Shown here: piece after piece, positions 34,990-46,245 of the stretch | How the letters are laid out: each line of letters opens with the position of its first letter | Numbering within the stretch: the first letter of the stretch is position 1 | DNA from: Amoeboaphelidium protococcarum | Lineage: Eukaryota > Aphelidiomycota > Aphelidea | Direction: 5' to 3' | NCBI GenBank assembly: GCA_023515745.1 | Contig: JALECJ010000258.1 | Span: 1-64,000, forward strand | Length of the DNA: 64,000 nucleotides | Position numbers and translations under genes: made by a program | The notes under the pieces: generated by a model | The model's input: the letters and a program-made list of their open reading frames with translations, nothing else | The model's database searches: none | Told to the model about the DNA's origin: nothing

Positions 34990-37900
34990 TCTAGTTTTCG
35001 CGAATTAATTAATTAACAAGTTTTTCTAATCTTGTTATTTTTTCCTCTTGTTCTTGAATACATTTTGTAAGGATAGGAATGATTTATTAATAATCAATAC
35101 TTTTTACATTGTCTTGATTACCGTATACGAAAACCCGGTCTTGTTAAAGGTCTTGGTCAATAATTATAAAACCTTCACATTTCTTTACAATCTAAACCAC
35201 TAACTCATCCCCATTCTCAAGAATCAATTATAATTTATGGTCCTTTTTCAGCTCTTTATTATCAATGAATATTTTGTTACGCTTACATTTAAACACCTTG
35301 TAAATGTTAGATAAAAAACCTTTAGTTTATTTAACCAAATGTTTAAGTTGTTGGTGGTCCTCAAGGTCTTACGCAATAAAACCATAACGTGATTCACAAC
35401 CTTCTCTATAATAGTCTCTCATTTTATACTTTGAAGGTGTTAGACAATTAACTATTTGTAAACCATTCTCAAGTTTTTCAATATCCTTTTTAATTCTTGC
35501 GTCAGAATAAGCATAAAATTCTGTAGCTAAAATTATACCATCTGTTTTGATTGAGTAATCAAATATTCCGTTGGACAATCCGGATGAATTAAAAGAGTAG
35601 TAAGAATATACAACCGTTGAAATTGTAGACAAACCCCCAGTCACAGTTATACTACTTTCAAAAGTCGTATTACCTTCAAACAAAGAAGTGCCGTTAACTT
35701 TCAAATTCAAACCACAATTGATAGACTCACCAACTCTAAAATTCTTAGAAACAGCTCCACCTCCTCTGACTTGTAAACTACCTGAAGACAGATTAAATGA
35801 ATCATCTAAACCCGATACTAACAATTAATCACTGACTTCACTATTGGTTATTAAAGAGCTTGGTGCGATTGTAGAACCTTCAACGACCAAATTTTTACGT
35901 ATTTTCACACCACCTAAAGTTTCTAAACACCCATTACTGGAACCTGTATTTGAGTCTGTAGTATTGGTAATTGTTAACTTACCTCCTAATGAAAAAGTGG
36001 AGCTTATAGTTAACGAATTCAATGTTGTAGCTCCTGAAACTGTTAAACTACTTGAGCTTAAAGAAGTTGTTGTAGTTCCTTGGAGACTTGTAGTTCCTGA
36101 AACTGTTAAACTACTTGAGCTTAAAGAAGTTGTCGTTGTTCCTTGGAGACTTGAACTTCCTGAAACAGTTAGACTACTAGAGCTCAAAGAAGTTGTTGTA
36201 GTCCCTTGGAGATTTGTGGAACCCCCAACATATAAATTCTTCACAACACCTACACCACCTTTAACTTGTAAACTTCCCGTGGTTGTAGACGAACTTTAAT
36301 TTTCATTACCTACGAGTAGTTGAGCTGATGAAGCTGTTCCTATCTGTATAATACTGTTTGCTCCATCTGCGTCAGAATCCAAGTAACACTTTGCTGTAGA
36401 ACCATCACTGTAAATGTAAAAGTTTGAATTGTCAAGCTGTGTTTTGAAAGCGTAGTTGGTAATTGAATCTGAAGTGGTATTCTAAACAATAGTTTTTTAC
36501 AAGTCTGTAAACCCTGTAACTGTTAAACCGCTATAGGTTAAAGCTGAACCATTTATAACATTGAGATTGTAAACTGTGAGTGTTTACGTCCCAGCATTGT
36601 AAGTAAAATCTGGGTCTTGTTCAAGGTTTCCATACAACACTTGATTTGAATTGAAACTTGTTTTACCTGTTCCACCGTTTGAAATACTCAAAGGGTCATT
36701 TAAAGTGAGTGTATCAGCTGTAATATTTTTATCAACTGTTAAATTTTCAACTATTTCTACATTACCATTTGAAACTATATTAACACCCTTCCCTGAAGAA
36801 CCTTGTAGTCTCAAACCAGCATAGTCGTTTCGTATAGTTGCTGTGTTTTCACCACCGTCGGAGGTCCTTTCACTTCCATTAAAAAACAAGTTGAAATTGT
36901 TTCCAAGGTCATTACCAATTGAAAGAATACCATAACCTTCAGGGTTTGTATTCTAGACATTCAAAACTGCTCCGCTTGTAGAACTGTAAGATGTAGTTAT
37001 ATCACTACCAGCTACTAATCTGCCCGTTAAAAATACACTGCCACCATCAATATCACCATTACTTTAAATACCATCGGTTGTAATAAAGTCACAAGTAATA
37101 GAATCACAAATGATATCTGTAGCTGTAATAACTTCACAATCAATATCTCCTAAAAGTGAATTTCCATTGACTTGAAGGTCTTCAGTTTGTAGTGAATCTG
37201 TTATTAAAGAGTCAAAAGTTCCTGTTTAAGAAACATTCAAGTCTTTGGATATATTTACATTTCCACTAGATTGGATGTTTATTCCAAATCCATTACTAGA
37301 TTGAATATTAACTTCACCATTGTCATTACGAATTGTTGCATTGTTAGCGCCTCCATCGCTTGTTCTGGTTGAAGAGTTAAGAAAAAAGTTGAAGTTCTCA
37401 CCAAGGTCGTTACCAATTCTAAATATTGATATAGCACTTGAACCTGAATTTGTGTTTTACAAACTCATCCTACTAGCCCCGTTGATATTCATAACCTGTA
37501 CAATGTCCTATGAACTTATAATGCCTTGACAAGTAACTAATTCACTTGTAATGTTTTCACAAGTAATTTCTTCAACTGTTATGTCCCCAGCTGTAAGTGA
37601 ACTATTAAAGGTTGTAGAGTCATTAAAAATTACAGGAGCTTCAAAAGTTGTGTCAACGTGACTAAAGACTTCATTACCGATTTGAAACAACTTTTTAAAC
37701 ACTCCAGCAGCACCTTGACCAAGATATGTAAGTATAGGAATATCGCTGTCTGTGGAATCTAGTATATCTTCTTTATCCGCTGTCTGAAGTAATTGGATAT
37801 TGTAGTTGCCTCTTGTATAGTCCAAGTTAAATTCATTAGTATCATCAGAACCCCAGAAAAGAAGTGATTAACTACAGAGTATATTATTATGAAAACTAGT

Positions 37901-40645
37901 TGTAGATGTAATCGGTTAAGTTTCGATTTCAAAAATTGGGTCATCATTTTCATCAAGCCCGGTCTATACAATCTTTTACCCAACACTGGGAATTATTTAA
38001 TCATTAGTGTCAAATATGTTGTTTCCACCTGGATTGTTTCCGCAGTAAACATAAGCACCTGGTAAAGTGTAGATTGTCTCTGGTAAATCTGGGTCTTTTT
38101 CTTATCCGATGTAAAATAGCCTAGCCTGTGAAACACTTGAAATAACATTTTACTAGGCTTATTCTAAGGTCTCGTCTAATGCAATTGCACCTGTTATTGT
38201 TCCAGCCAGCCCGAACAAACCTGATATTGCTGTGCCGATTTATGTAAGGGTCAATTGACTTTACAAAGAACCCAAACCGGCTTGAATTCCTTGTAATTGT
38301 GTTTGGATTTGATTTATACTGCTTTACAAAGTTTGACCGCTTATTTAAGCCCCTGTTATGGTTATACCACCTGTACCAGTCAATGAAATACTGAATTGTT
38401 TACTACTTAAACTCAACCCTGTTCCGGCTGTAAAATTACATTCGTCATCCACATACTTTTTAGTAGCTGCGTGAAGGTCTGTTGTCGGTGCTTTGACCGT
38501 TAAAGCCCCTAAACATTCAACGTCGTCTTGGAATTCACAATAGTCAACAACCGTCAAGTCTTAACAAGTTGTAGAACCCAAAGTTGTTATAGCAGTTGTA
38601 GTCTGTGTAATGTCTGAATTAAATTAACTTTCATTTTCAACTGTAAGGGTTTAACCTACAAGATTTTAGAATGAAGCTGTTTTGTCAGCTGTGGTTTGAT
38701 TGATATCAGCTTCAAATTCCGCGTCTTCTAAAATGTTTAAGGTTTGTCCTGTAATACCTTAGAATATTGCTGTAGCATTCTCTGTTTCTTAATAGATATT
38801 TCCATTAAAGTAAGAATCTTCTTCAACTGTCAAGTCTTTTAAAGTTGTGGACTACAGAGAAGTTTATACACCTTCACCCACAGTTTAATTGATCGAACCA
38901 TCTATATCTAATGATTTGCTGATAATAACTGTCTAAAGTGTAGTTTAACTAGTCTCACCGTTTTGTATAATGTCCTTTTCAAATACACAGTCGCCTGTAA
39001 ATCCGCTGTCTTCTTAAACTTCAAGGTCTTTTAAAATTGTAGATTAAAGTGTAGTTGTGAATAGACCTTCTTGACTAACGTCACCTTGAAATGTAGAAGT
39101 TTCTTGAACGGTAAGATCTTTTACAGTTGTGGACTACAGAGAAGCTTATACAGATTCTCCAATTGTCTAATTAATTGAACCATCGATATCAAGGCTCTTA
39201 CTAATTATAACATTTTACAGAGTTGCTTAACTCGTTTCACCGTTTTGGATAATGTCCTTTTCAAATACACAGTCGCCTGTAATTCCAACGTCTTCATTGA
39301 CTTATAGGTCAGTTAGAATTGTTGATTAAAGAGTAGCTGTAAATCCAGTTTATTAATTAATGTTTTAAAACACTTCTAGATTCTGCAGTTCAACATCTCT
39401 TAAAGTTGATTATCCACCTTCGTTTTAGGTTATGTTATTAATCGTCATATTTCCCTGAAAATCACTTGTTTCTTGAACATTGAGTGTTCTAGTCGTTGTA
39501 TCGTTTTGAACATTTAACAAATTCATTTCAACGTCTTGAAGAGTGCAACTACTACCTTCACCCTATTATTCGATAGTTCCATCGATTGTAAGATTTCTTA
39601 AGTATGAATCACCACTTGTTTATTCGATATCTGCTGAAACTGTCAAGTAGTTATTAACGGTGAGATCAGAACTTAAAAGTGTGTCTATCTCTACACTATC
39701 ACTTCCAAAGTTTACACGAACCCCACCAATACTAGTTAACTCACCGAATGTATCCATAAACAGAAAACTGTTTCTATACGGAGGGTCTTTTAGACTGAGT
39801 GAATTGTTAACTAACGGGTTGAAAAGTGAAAGGAAACTAGGATTTTCAAAATGGTTTGAATTGACATTTAGTTTGTAAATCTTCACTTTATCAGCTTATT
39901 CAAAGGGAACGTTGAAGAAGTCAAGTACAGTACTGACTGGAAAACCGGTTGAATCTACAACTTGTGAAATACTGTATTCCTCTAATGGGTCTAAGAAGTT
40001 AGAGTAACCAAAATCATCATTTACACTTAGTATACCGTCCTAGACTTTTAAAGAGTCATCGTAGTTCAATGTGAGATTGTTGGTATCGTTAAAAAATATA
40101 GGTTCTTGAACATTGTTGAAATTCAATTCGGTTACATTAGCTGTTGTAGTAGTCAGTTCATTAGAGTTTAAAGTATCTGTTTAGATATTTTCACTGTTTG
40201 TAATATTTTCAGTTTCCAAGGTTGTTATATTACCTTCATCAGCTTGAAGTGATGAACATTGAACATTTAAACCTATAGCGTCCACAAAATTTATACTGTT
40301 TGAATTTATATCCGTGCTTGTTAGATTTGTAATAGTTCCTGTTGTAGCTTCAAAAGTATCTGTTTAGATATTTTCGCTGTTTGTAATATTTTCAGTTTCC
40401 AAAGTTGTTATATCCGCTGTTGTAGCTTCAAAAGTATCTGTTTATATATTTTCAGCATTTTGAATGTTAGTAGTTTCTAAATTTGTTATATCCGCTGTTG
40501 TAGCTTCAAGATTTTGTGTAATCAACTAATTTGCTGTAAGATTCTAAACTTCCAAGTTGTGGATATCTGCAAAAGTCGAAACCAAACTTTCAGTGTTTAG
40601 CTCCTGTAAGAAATTCAAAAGTCCTCTAATGTTCTTTTTAAACAT
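34985..40645 (-). CDS. Giant fibre/spike protein with C-terminal peptidase S74 chaperone (1886 aa)
   Basis: A single open frame (no in-phase TGA) from ATG 40643-40645 to TGA 34985-34987. N-terminal half: degenerate Asn/Thr/Glu-rich repeats such as NLEATTADITNLE and NITNSENIQTDT, then beta-helix-like sequence. Three nearly perfect 20-residue repeats (SLQGTTTTSLSSSSLTVSG) lie at about 36030-36225. The last ~170 residues are an intramolecular chaperone: SDARIKKDIEKL (S about residue 1714) and RYGFIAQDLEDH match the Ser-Lys self-cleaving S74 domain of phage tail spikes. A final heptad helix follows. It probably trimerises, folds and self-cleaves to form the host-binding fibre. Longest gene of the element. 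Confidence 0.9.
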
Positions 40646-40759
40646 TATTTTCAGTTTACTTACTAGTAAACTAAGGATAAAAAATTATGGGTTAGAGTTT
40701 AACTCAAAATTAGATTTTTGTAATATAAAAGTTTTTAGTAGATTCGTAAAAGTATTAAA

Positions 40760-40777
40760 AGCTTCATAAACGAAGCT
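40760..40777. terminator. Hairpin upstream of fibre gene
   Basis: AGCTTC / GAAGCT with a 6-nt loop. A second weaker dyad (ACCCTT...AAGGGT) lies at about 40805-40826. They probably end the minus-strand transcript from the ATPase side. Confidence 0.5.
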
Positions 40778-40837
40778 CTGTGATTTACGATATATTTGAC
40801 AATACCCTTGGAATAAGTTAAGGGTTTTTATCAGGTT

Positions 40838-41163
40838 TCAGTGCTTTGTTTATTACTCTTGACGATTTTTACTTGAAAAATTATGTGTATTCGACTCTTT
40901 TGTTTCTAAGTAGTTTCTTGGCATTTTTGTAATAGTTATTACAACTTTAAAAAAAATCGCAATTAAATATTGAGTATATGAAGAAGTTTGACAATTTGTA
41001 GACCAAGATTTAGAGTTATATTGATGTATAAGATTACTCTTAAATCTAATAGTTTTATTAGTAGATTTAAAATGAATATTAAGATTTGATAACTGGTAAT
41101 CCAGCGATAAGATAGTGCCTAGTGTTCCGGTGTGTTTAGTATTAAAATTTAGAGTGAATTTTT
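40838..41163 (-). other. Unresolved region downstream of the ATPase gene
   Basis: Two overlapping minus-strand frames are free of TGA. One, ending TGA 40838-40840, has only a late ATG (40922-40924, 28 residues, MPRNYLETKESNTHNF...). The other starts at an ATG inside the ATPase 3' end and is Gln-rich. Neither has features that decide. With a single stop codon, open frames arise easily in AT-rich DNA. Confidence 0.3.
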
Positions 41164-41964
41164 TCAATATTCAATTTTTTCATCAAACTTTTTGAATAGT
41201 CTACAATCTCTTTTATTTTCGCAATTTATATTTAGAAAACTGTATGGCTCTTTCATCGTTTCTTTAAAGATTTCGTAAAAGTCTTGAAACGAGATACCAT
41301 TATTATTTTCTTGATAAATAGCGTCAATCTCTTTCTTTGAACCAGAATCAAAGAGTAAAATTTAACTATTATTTAGCCTCAAAGGCTTCGGCAAAGCAAA
41401 GTAACTTTGAGATATGAAAATTATACTAATATTGTAGTGTCTAGATTTAAACAGGAAATCAATAAACTCTTTACTTTTCAAAATCTTTGATTAAATACTA
41501 TCATCCATGACGATGAGAAAATGGTCTGCAAAATCTTTTCCAAAGGCTTGTATTACTTTTTTCTATCTTTCAATTATTTCTTGTAACCTGTCAAGCGTTA
41601 AATATTCTAAAAAGTCCTCGTCATCCATCTCCTTTTTCTTAAATTCCATTTCATCCTCTTCAGTCATTTTCACCATCTCACCTGGAACTTTCATAATCTT
41701 CTTTTCTTCTTTTTACTACTTTTTGATTTCCTTTTTGATTCTTTTGTACAACTTTTTGTTTGGAGTAAGAAGATTCTTGATGTCTTTTAAACTTTACACC
41801 TTTTCATCAAGTTTGGATGTGGGCGAAACCCAAAGTATTTTGGTGAATTACCCTTTTAGTTTTTCTTCGTCATTCAACATACTTATTAAAAGTGTAGTTT
41901 TTCCACTTTTTTTTTGGGCGCATATATAAATCGAAAAAGGTTTTGTACAAAGGCAAGAATCCAT
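41164..41964 (-). CDS. Genome-packaging ATPase (A32-like, FtsK-HerA superfamily)
   Basis: 266 residues. Walker A SIYICAQKKSGKTTLL (residues ~11-26, with Ala for the first Gly), Walker B HFLIVMDDS (~145-153), then the sensor-like strand NISIIFISQSYFALPKPLR (about 175-193) containing a Gln after a hydrophobic strand, as in A32-type packaging ATPases. A charged Lys/Glu-rich insertion (~60-120) separates Walker A from B. It pumps DNA into capsids in PLVs, virophages and large DNA viruses. Divergent from the capsid gene with 59 bp between starts. Stop TGA 41164-41166. Confidence 0.92.
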
Positions 41965-42023
41965 TGTTAAAAAATTATTTTATTCTTAGTAGATTAACAA
42001 CAAAAAATAATTACAGTATTTAA

Positions 42024-43280
42024 ATGAGTGGTTTTGATGTATCTGATAGTATGTTGTACTCACCTCCAAGAGTTGACATATCAGGTGATGTGAATAAAGT
42101 TAGTTTTCAACCGATTCAAGGCTAGGAATTCTTGCCCGGCGGGACTATTAAAATTCGTGTGAATTCACAGAATGAGTTTCTACGTCCAAGCAAAAGTTAT
42201 ATAAAGGCTCGTCTTCGTTTGACGGGAGGTGCTACGAAAGCAGCTGCGGCTATTACAATTTTAGGATGTTCAGCAGTTTTTGAAAGAATTGTTACAAGCA
42301 TTGGAGGCAAACAAATCGAAGATTTGTAAGAATATAATAACCATTGTGCTTTACAGTATAAAAGAGCTCCTGAAACTTAAAAGAAATTGTTGAAGCAACT
42401 TGAATTTTATAATGACACTACAGCGTTGAGTGGTTCAGCTGATAAGTATACGAATGGTAGAGTATTTTGTCATGCTCTTAGAAATTGTATTGGAGAATTA
42501 GAATATGACTTGCCTTTACCTTTCTGTAGAGACCTCGAGTTTGAATTTACACTTGCTCCTTTGAATACTTTACTTGCTGAGTTGGGTGCGACGGGGCCTG
42601 ATAGAACAGGTTCTACAGGCTATATAATTGATCAAGTTGAATACGTTGCTGAGATGATAAAACCAGGTGATGATTACTTGAGAGATTTCAATGAAGGTTT
42701 GAATCGCGGTGCTGTTCCGATGATTCCAATGACCATTTGCAGAGTTTAAAAGATAACTGTAGATGCAGTGAGCGATTAAGAACGTCATCTACCAGTTGGA
42801 TACTTGTAGAGTATGAACCAAGTTTTAGGTAATTTTAAGGCTAATGCAACTTTGAATAACCCTCTTGTAGATGCTTTTGACAACGATACTTCTGCAAATC
42901 TGAAGAGTTATTCATTTAAAATTGGTTCTTAGACGTATCCAAGAAACAAGTTTGTTATGTGTAATAATGATGTTTCTGAAGGCGCTGTCGATCCAGAGTT
43001 TGTTATGACTGCCGTATCAGCGTATGGTTCGCAATTTCCGAGTTTTAACTAAGACGATATCACTGCTAATAAAAGTAATTTCGTGTACTATAATTGGTAA
43101 GCTTCTGATAAATTTGGAAGTGGTTCACCGACATACAACGGTGGTTTTCATATCAGAACACAGTTTACATCTGCACCAGCTGGTACTGAACGTTTTGTAC
43201 TTTACATTTACAACTCGGCAGTTTTGGGAATCACATCAACAGAATTGAAGTTGAATGAAGAGACTTTTAATTTCGTTTGA
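42024..43280 (+). CDS. Major capsid protein (jelly-roll, PLV type)
   Basis: 418 residues. The N-terminal block GGTIKIRVNSQNEFLRPSKS and SYIKARLRLTG followed by ERIVTSIGGKQIEDLQEYN is the strand/loop signature of double jelly-roll capsid proteins of PLVs and virophages (an S-x-G-G-x-x-I-E-x-[IL]-x-x-Y-N pattern). Further jelly-roll-like blocks: LPLPFCRDLEFEFTLAP and a beta-rich C-terminal domain ending RFVLYIYNSAVLGI. TAA/TAG are read as Gln at several sites, including IEDLQEYN. Stop TGA 43278-43280. Followed by two co-directional small genes, a likely late virion cluster. Confidence 0.9.
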
Positions 43281-43309
43281 AAGTTTTTTTCTTGACTTGA
43301 AAGTACAGG

Positions 43310-43618
43310 ATGTTTGTTAACACTTTTAAAAGTGCGTTTTCTGGTGGGTTTAGCAGGGGTTAAATTTTAGGCAAGAATTTCATTCAAAAATCTAGAGGAT
43401 TTTTGAAGAGTGGGTTGCTTGGACTTTAGAAAGTTAATGAGATTTCTTAGAGGGTTTCAGCTGGAAGCAAATAATTAAAGTAGCTTGGAGATGTTGCTTT
43501 GCCGCAAGAATACAAACAACAAAGTAGAGAGTTTTTTGATGGTGTTGATAAAACTGCTCAAGGTGTTTCTGGGTTAACTTATAAACTTTATAAAGCTGGT
43601 AATGAATTAGCATCTTGA
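43310..43618 (+). CDS. PLV small virion-cluster protein (102 aa)
   Basis: MFVNTFKSAFSGGFSRGQIL start, basic and Gly-rich with an amphipathic N-terminal half. It sits 29 bp after the capsid gene, so a minor capsid or membrane-lytic role is possible (inference). TGA 43616-43618. No family recognised. Confidence 0.65.
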
Positions 43619-43632
43619 AAACTTTAATTTTT

Positions 43633-43658
43633 TTTACTTTGATAAATATTAAAGTAAA
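43633..43658 (+). terminator. Hairpin TTTACTTT / AAAGTAAA
   Basis: 8-bp arms with 10-nt loop between two virion-cluster genes. The right arm is also the AAAGTAAA motif that precedes element start codons, so it may serve as 3' signal and next promoter together. Confidence 0.5.
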
Positions 43659-43664
43659 AGTAAA

Positions 43665-44360
43665 ATGTTTGCTGTATCACTTTAACGTTAAGCAGGTGGT
43701 CCGTAAAAACTAGAAAGTCGTAGACCTCAGTATAAAGTCAACGAACCGTACCCGTATACTAATAATGAAAAGGAGAAAGTTTTAACTGGTCTTATCGCGT
43801 AACCACAAGTAAATTACCAAACTACTAGAGAACCTCAAGACGATAAATACGATAAACAAAGTCGTAGCTTTTTCAAAATCAAAGGTGAGATTGAAAGAGT
43901 TGCCCAAGCTTAAGAAAATCTTGGTTATGTCTATCCTTACAAAAGTGTTGTGGGCATTCCAAAAGCTACACCATAAATGTAATAAGTGAAATTTGTTTAA
44001 AAATAAAACAGTCCCTTGACTTAAAGGTTCAGTTAGTTTGATAGGTTTTACAAATCAAGTGCTCTGTCAGCTTTGGAAGACCCACTAGGACCTGATTTAA
44101 TTAGTTAGTTTAATATCCAAGCTATTAAACCGCATGATAGAGTAGATGTTAAAAGAGTTATGACTAGAAAGAGTAAACCAGCACCTATTCAAACAGGTTA
44201 AAGTTTTTCACAGCCACCTAGTTAAGGAAGTTCGAGTGGTGCTGGAACACCTCCATTTTAAACACCTACAAAAGATAAAAGCTATTCAAGTGTTGCGCAA
44301 AGTCCTCCGAAGAAGAAAGACCCTACTAGAAACATAACGTTTGGAAGAGGCGGACCTTGA
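43665..44360 (+). CDS. PLV Gln/Pro/Ser-rich protein (231 aa)
   Basis: MFAVSLQRQAGGPQKLESRR start; about a third of the ~30 Gln are TAA/TAG. Basic, rich in Pro/Ser/Gln, disordered-looking C-terminus (PPFQTPTKDKSYSSVAQSPP). TGA 44358-44360. Third gene of the capsid cluster; probable internal virion protein (inference). Confidence 0.65.
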
Positions 44361-44380
44361 AAGCGTTTGGAGGTGAATAA

Positions 44381-44410
44381 ATTTCTACAGTTAAAATTAA
44401 CTGTAGAAAT
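44381..44410. terminator. Near-perfect 30-nt palindrome between convergent genes
   Basis: 14-bp arms (ATTTCTACAGTTAA / TTAACTGTAGAAAT) with a 2-nt loop, 20 nt after one stop and 10 nt from the other. Confidence 0.8.
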
Positions 44411-44420
44411 TTTTTACGTT

Positions 44421-44825
44421 TCAGAGTAGTTTTACAATTTGGTTTACAAGTTCAGGCGGTAAAGTCTCTGTAATCTTGTTTTTAGTTTTTGAAATTAGAG
44501 TTTATCTAAACAGCTTTTAATTTTGTTCAACGTCAATACTTTCAAAAAGGTCCATAAACTTGTCAAAATCTTCACGAGTTAGTGTTTGTCTCAAGTCATC
44601 ATATGATTTATCAAAAACTTCCTCTAATTATTCTTCTCCTATAAATATACTTACTCTTACTGTATCGGAGTCAATCAAAGTATAAATGGAATCTCTAGTA
44701 TTAACGTGGAATTTAGTATGGTAATCGAATCTATCATATTAAACAAAGTAACCATAATCTTTAAAATAATGAATTGTTAAATGATAGTCTGTATTATTTA
44801 TCTATATCACTAATCTATGAACCAT
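44421..44825 (-). CDS. PLV paralogue A of a tandem pair (134 aa)
   Basis: Starts MVHRLVI; the C-terminal ~45 residues (KLFRQTLISKTKNKITETL then PPELVNQIVKLL) are almost identical to the neighbouring gene 44881-45354. Several Gln are TAA/TAG where the paralogue has CAA or another residue. TGA 44421-44423. Unknown function. Confidence 0.65.
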
Positions 44826-44880
44826 TTTTACTGTCTTTAATTTTTACCTTAAGATAATTCAATTTTTAGCTTTGAACGTT

Positions 44881-45354
44881 TCAGAGTAGTTTTACAATTT
44901 GGTTTACAAGTTCAGCTGGTAAAGTCTCTGTAATCTTGTTATCAGTTTTTGAAATTAGAGTTTGTCTAAAAAGTTTTAAGTTCTTCTCAACGTCTATATC
45001 TTCAAAGATATCCATAAACTTATCAAAATATTCGCGTTCTATTTCACCTTCAAAAAAATCACTGTAAATATCAGCATCATCCAAAGAAATTCTTACTGTT
45101 ATATCAGTAAATCCATCATTCATAATCGGTATAATACCAAACAATGAATCTCTTCTAGACATTTTGAATTTTATATTGCTTTCAGGCTGATGTCGTTAAC
45201 CTTCCGGTGATCTTATATAACCATTAAATGTTACAGTTATAAAGTAACCGTAATCTTTAAAGTAATTGATATCGTATGTTGTTGTATTGTTGATATTTAT
45301 ATCCAATCTTGTATCTTCTCTTTCTTTTACTTCTATCTATAATTTATGAACCAT
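44881..45354 (-). CDS. PLV paralogue B of a tandem pair (157 aa)
   Basis: Starts MVHKLQIEVKEREDTRLDIN; shares FKDYGYFIT-type, FDKFMDIFEDIDVEKN and LPAELVNQIVKLL segments with the gene at 44421. A middle insertion (about 25 residues) accounts for the length difference. TGA 44881-44883. Confidence 0.65.
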
Positions 45355-45409
45355 TTTAACCGTTTGTTTAATTTTTTGAATTTGTTGAATCAATTTTAGA
45401 ATTTTTTCT

Positions 45410-45829
45410 TCAAGAGTTTGGCTTGAAAAATCCAGTTATTTTTTGTGGTTCACGTTTTAGGAGATCCCCAATTTCATCCATATCCCAAGGTTTGTCTATA
45501 TACCTCTCAAAAAAATCTACATCTACATCACGTCTATTACTGATACCAAATCTCCCCCAGACCCACGGATAGTTAATATACTTTTCAATAAAGTCAAGTG
45601 AAAGATTTCGAGACAAATAATTCCAATCCCAACACTCATCGTGATACTTTTCAACAAGATAATCCTCAAGAATGAATTTAGAAACATGCTAATTTGTGTG
45701 AATCAATAGAAAATTTATTCTACCAGAATGTTTCTCAATGAAATCCAGGGGAGCTTTCCTTGTTATGTAATCCCAATCCCACTTTCTATTTTCAGGATAC
45801 TTATCAACCAACTTTAAATAATCGTTCAT
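45410..45829 (-). CDS. PLV PWxW/WDW-repeat protein (139 aa)
   Basis: Consists of ~35-residue repeats with a W-D-W/W-x-W core and L-x-F-I-E-K: KWDWDYITRKAPLDFIEKH, CWDWNYLSRNLSLDFIEKY, PWVWGRFGISNRRDV, PWDMDEIGD. This repeat style is abundant in mimivirus-type giant viruses. A relative lies at 50176-50550. Start ATG 45827-45829, stop TGA 45410-45412. Function unknown; possible gene exchange with a giant virus (inference). Confidence 0.7.
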
Positions 45830-46245
45830 TTTAAATGATAATTGAAATTTTACAAGACCGATTCAATTTTTAGACGTCAAGGTCAAAAATCTTGTTGGCA
45901 GGGGATTTTTTGGTTGTCCTAGGAGTAAAACTTCGGGGCTCCCTAAATGTAAGTAGGAGGAAAAGACCTTGGACATCAAACCCATTAAATTTTCAAAACT
46001 TTCTTTTATTTATAAAAACTTTTAATTTTTTTTTTTACTTTTTTTTTTTATTTTTTATATAAAATCTATATATTTGCAAATTTGATGTCCTTGATGTCCT
46101 ATTAATATATATATAAATTATATATAAAACTATAGAGTAAAATACTGCATAAAAAATATAAAAATATAATGAGCTCCGGACATCAAGAAAAAAATCTGGA
46201 TGGTTTTAGGACATCAAGGTGTTGTCCATCTTTCTGTTTTTTTTT
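45830..46245. promoter_or_regulatory. AT-rich non-coding region with five GGACATCAA motifs (candidate origin)
   Basis: 416 bp, very A+T-rich centre with long A/T runs. GGACATCAA occurs on plus at 45971, 46178 and 46209 and on minus at 46082-46090 and 46091-46099. It lies directly downstream of the replication gene. Iterated 9-mers around an AT-rich core resemble a replication origin; a promoter role for the gene at 45410-45829 is the alternative. Confidence 0.5.

Noticed and set aside
35844-36299. Plus-strand open frame opposite the fibre repeats (VEL/VVVPWRL-type repeats)
   Set aside because: Mirror of the 60-bp repeats of the fibre gene; the minus-strand frame continues for 1886 codons.
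40838-41167. A 100+ codon frame beginning right at the ATPase stop
   Set aside because: It has no ATG until near its end and a competing frame is equally open; left as unresolved rather than called a gene.
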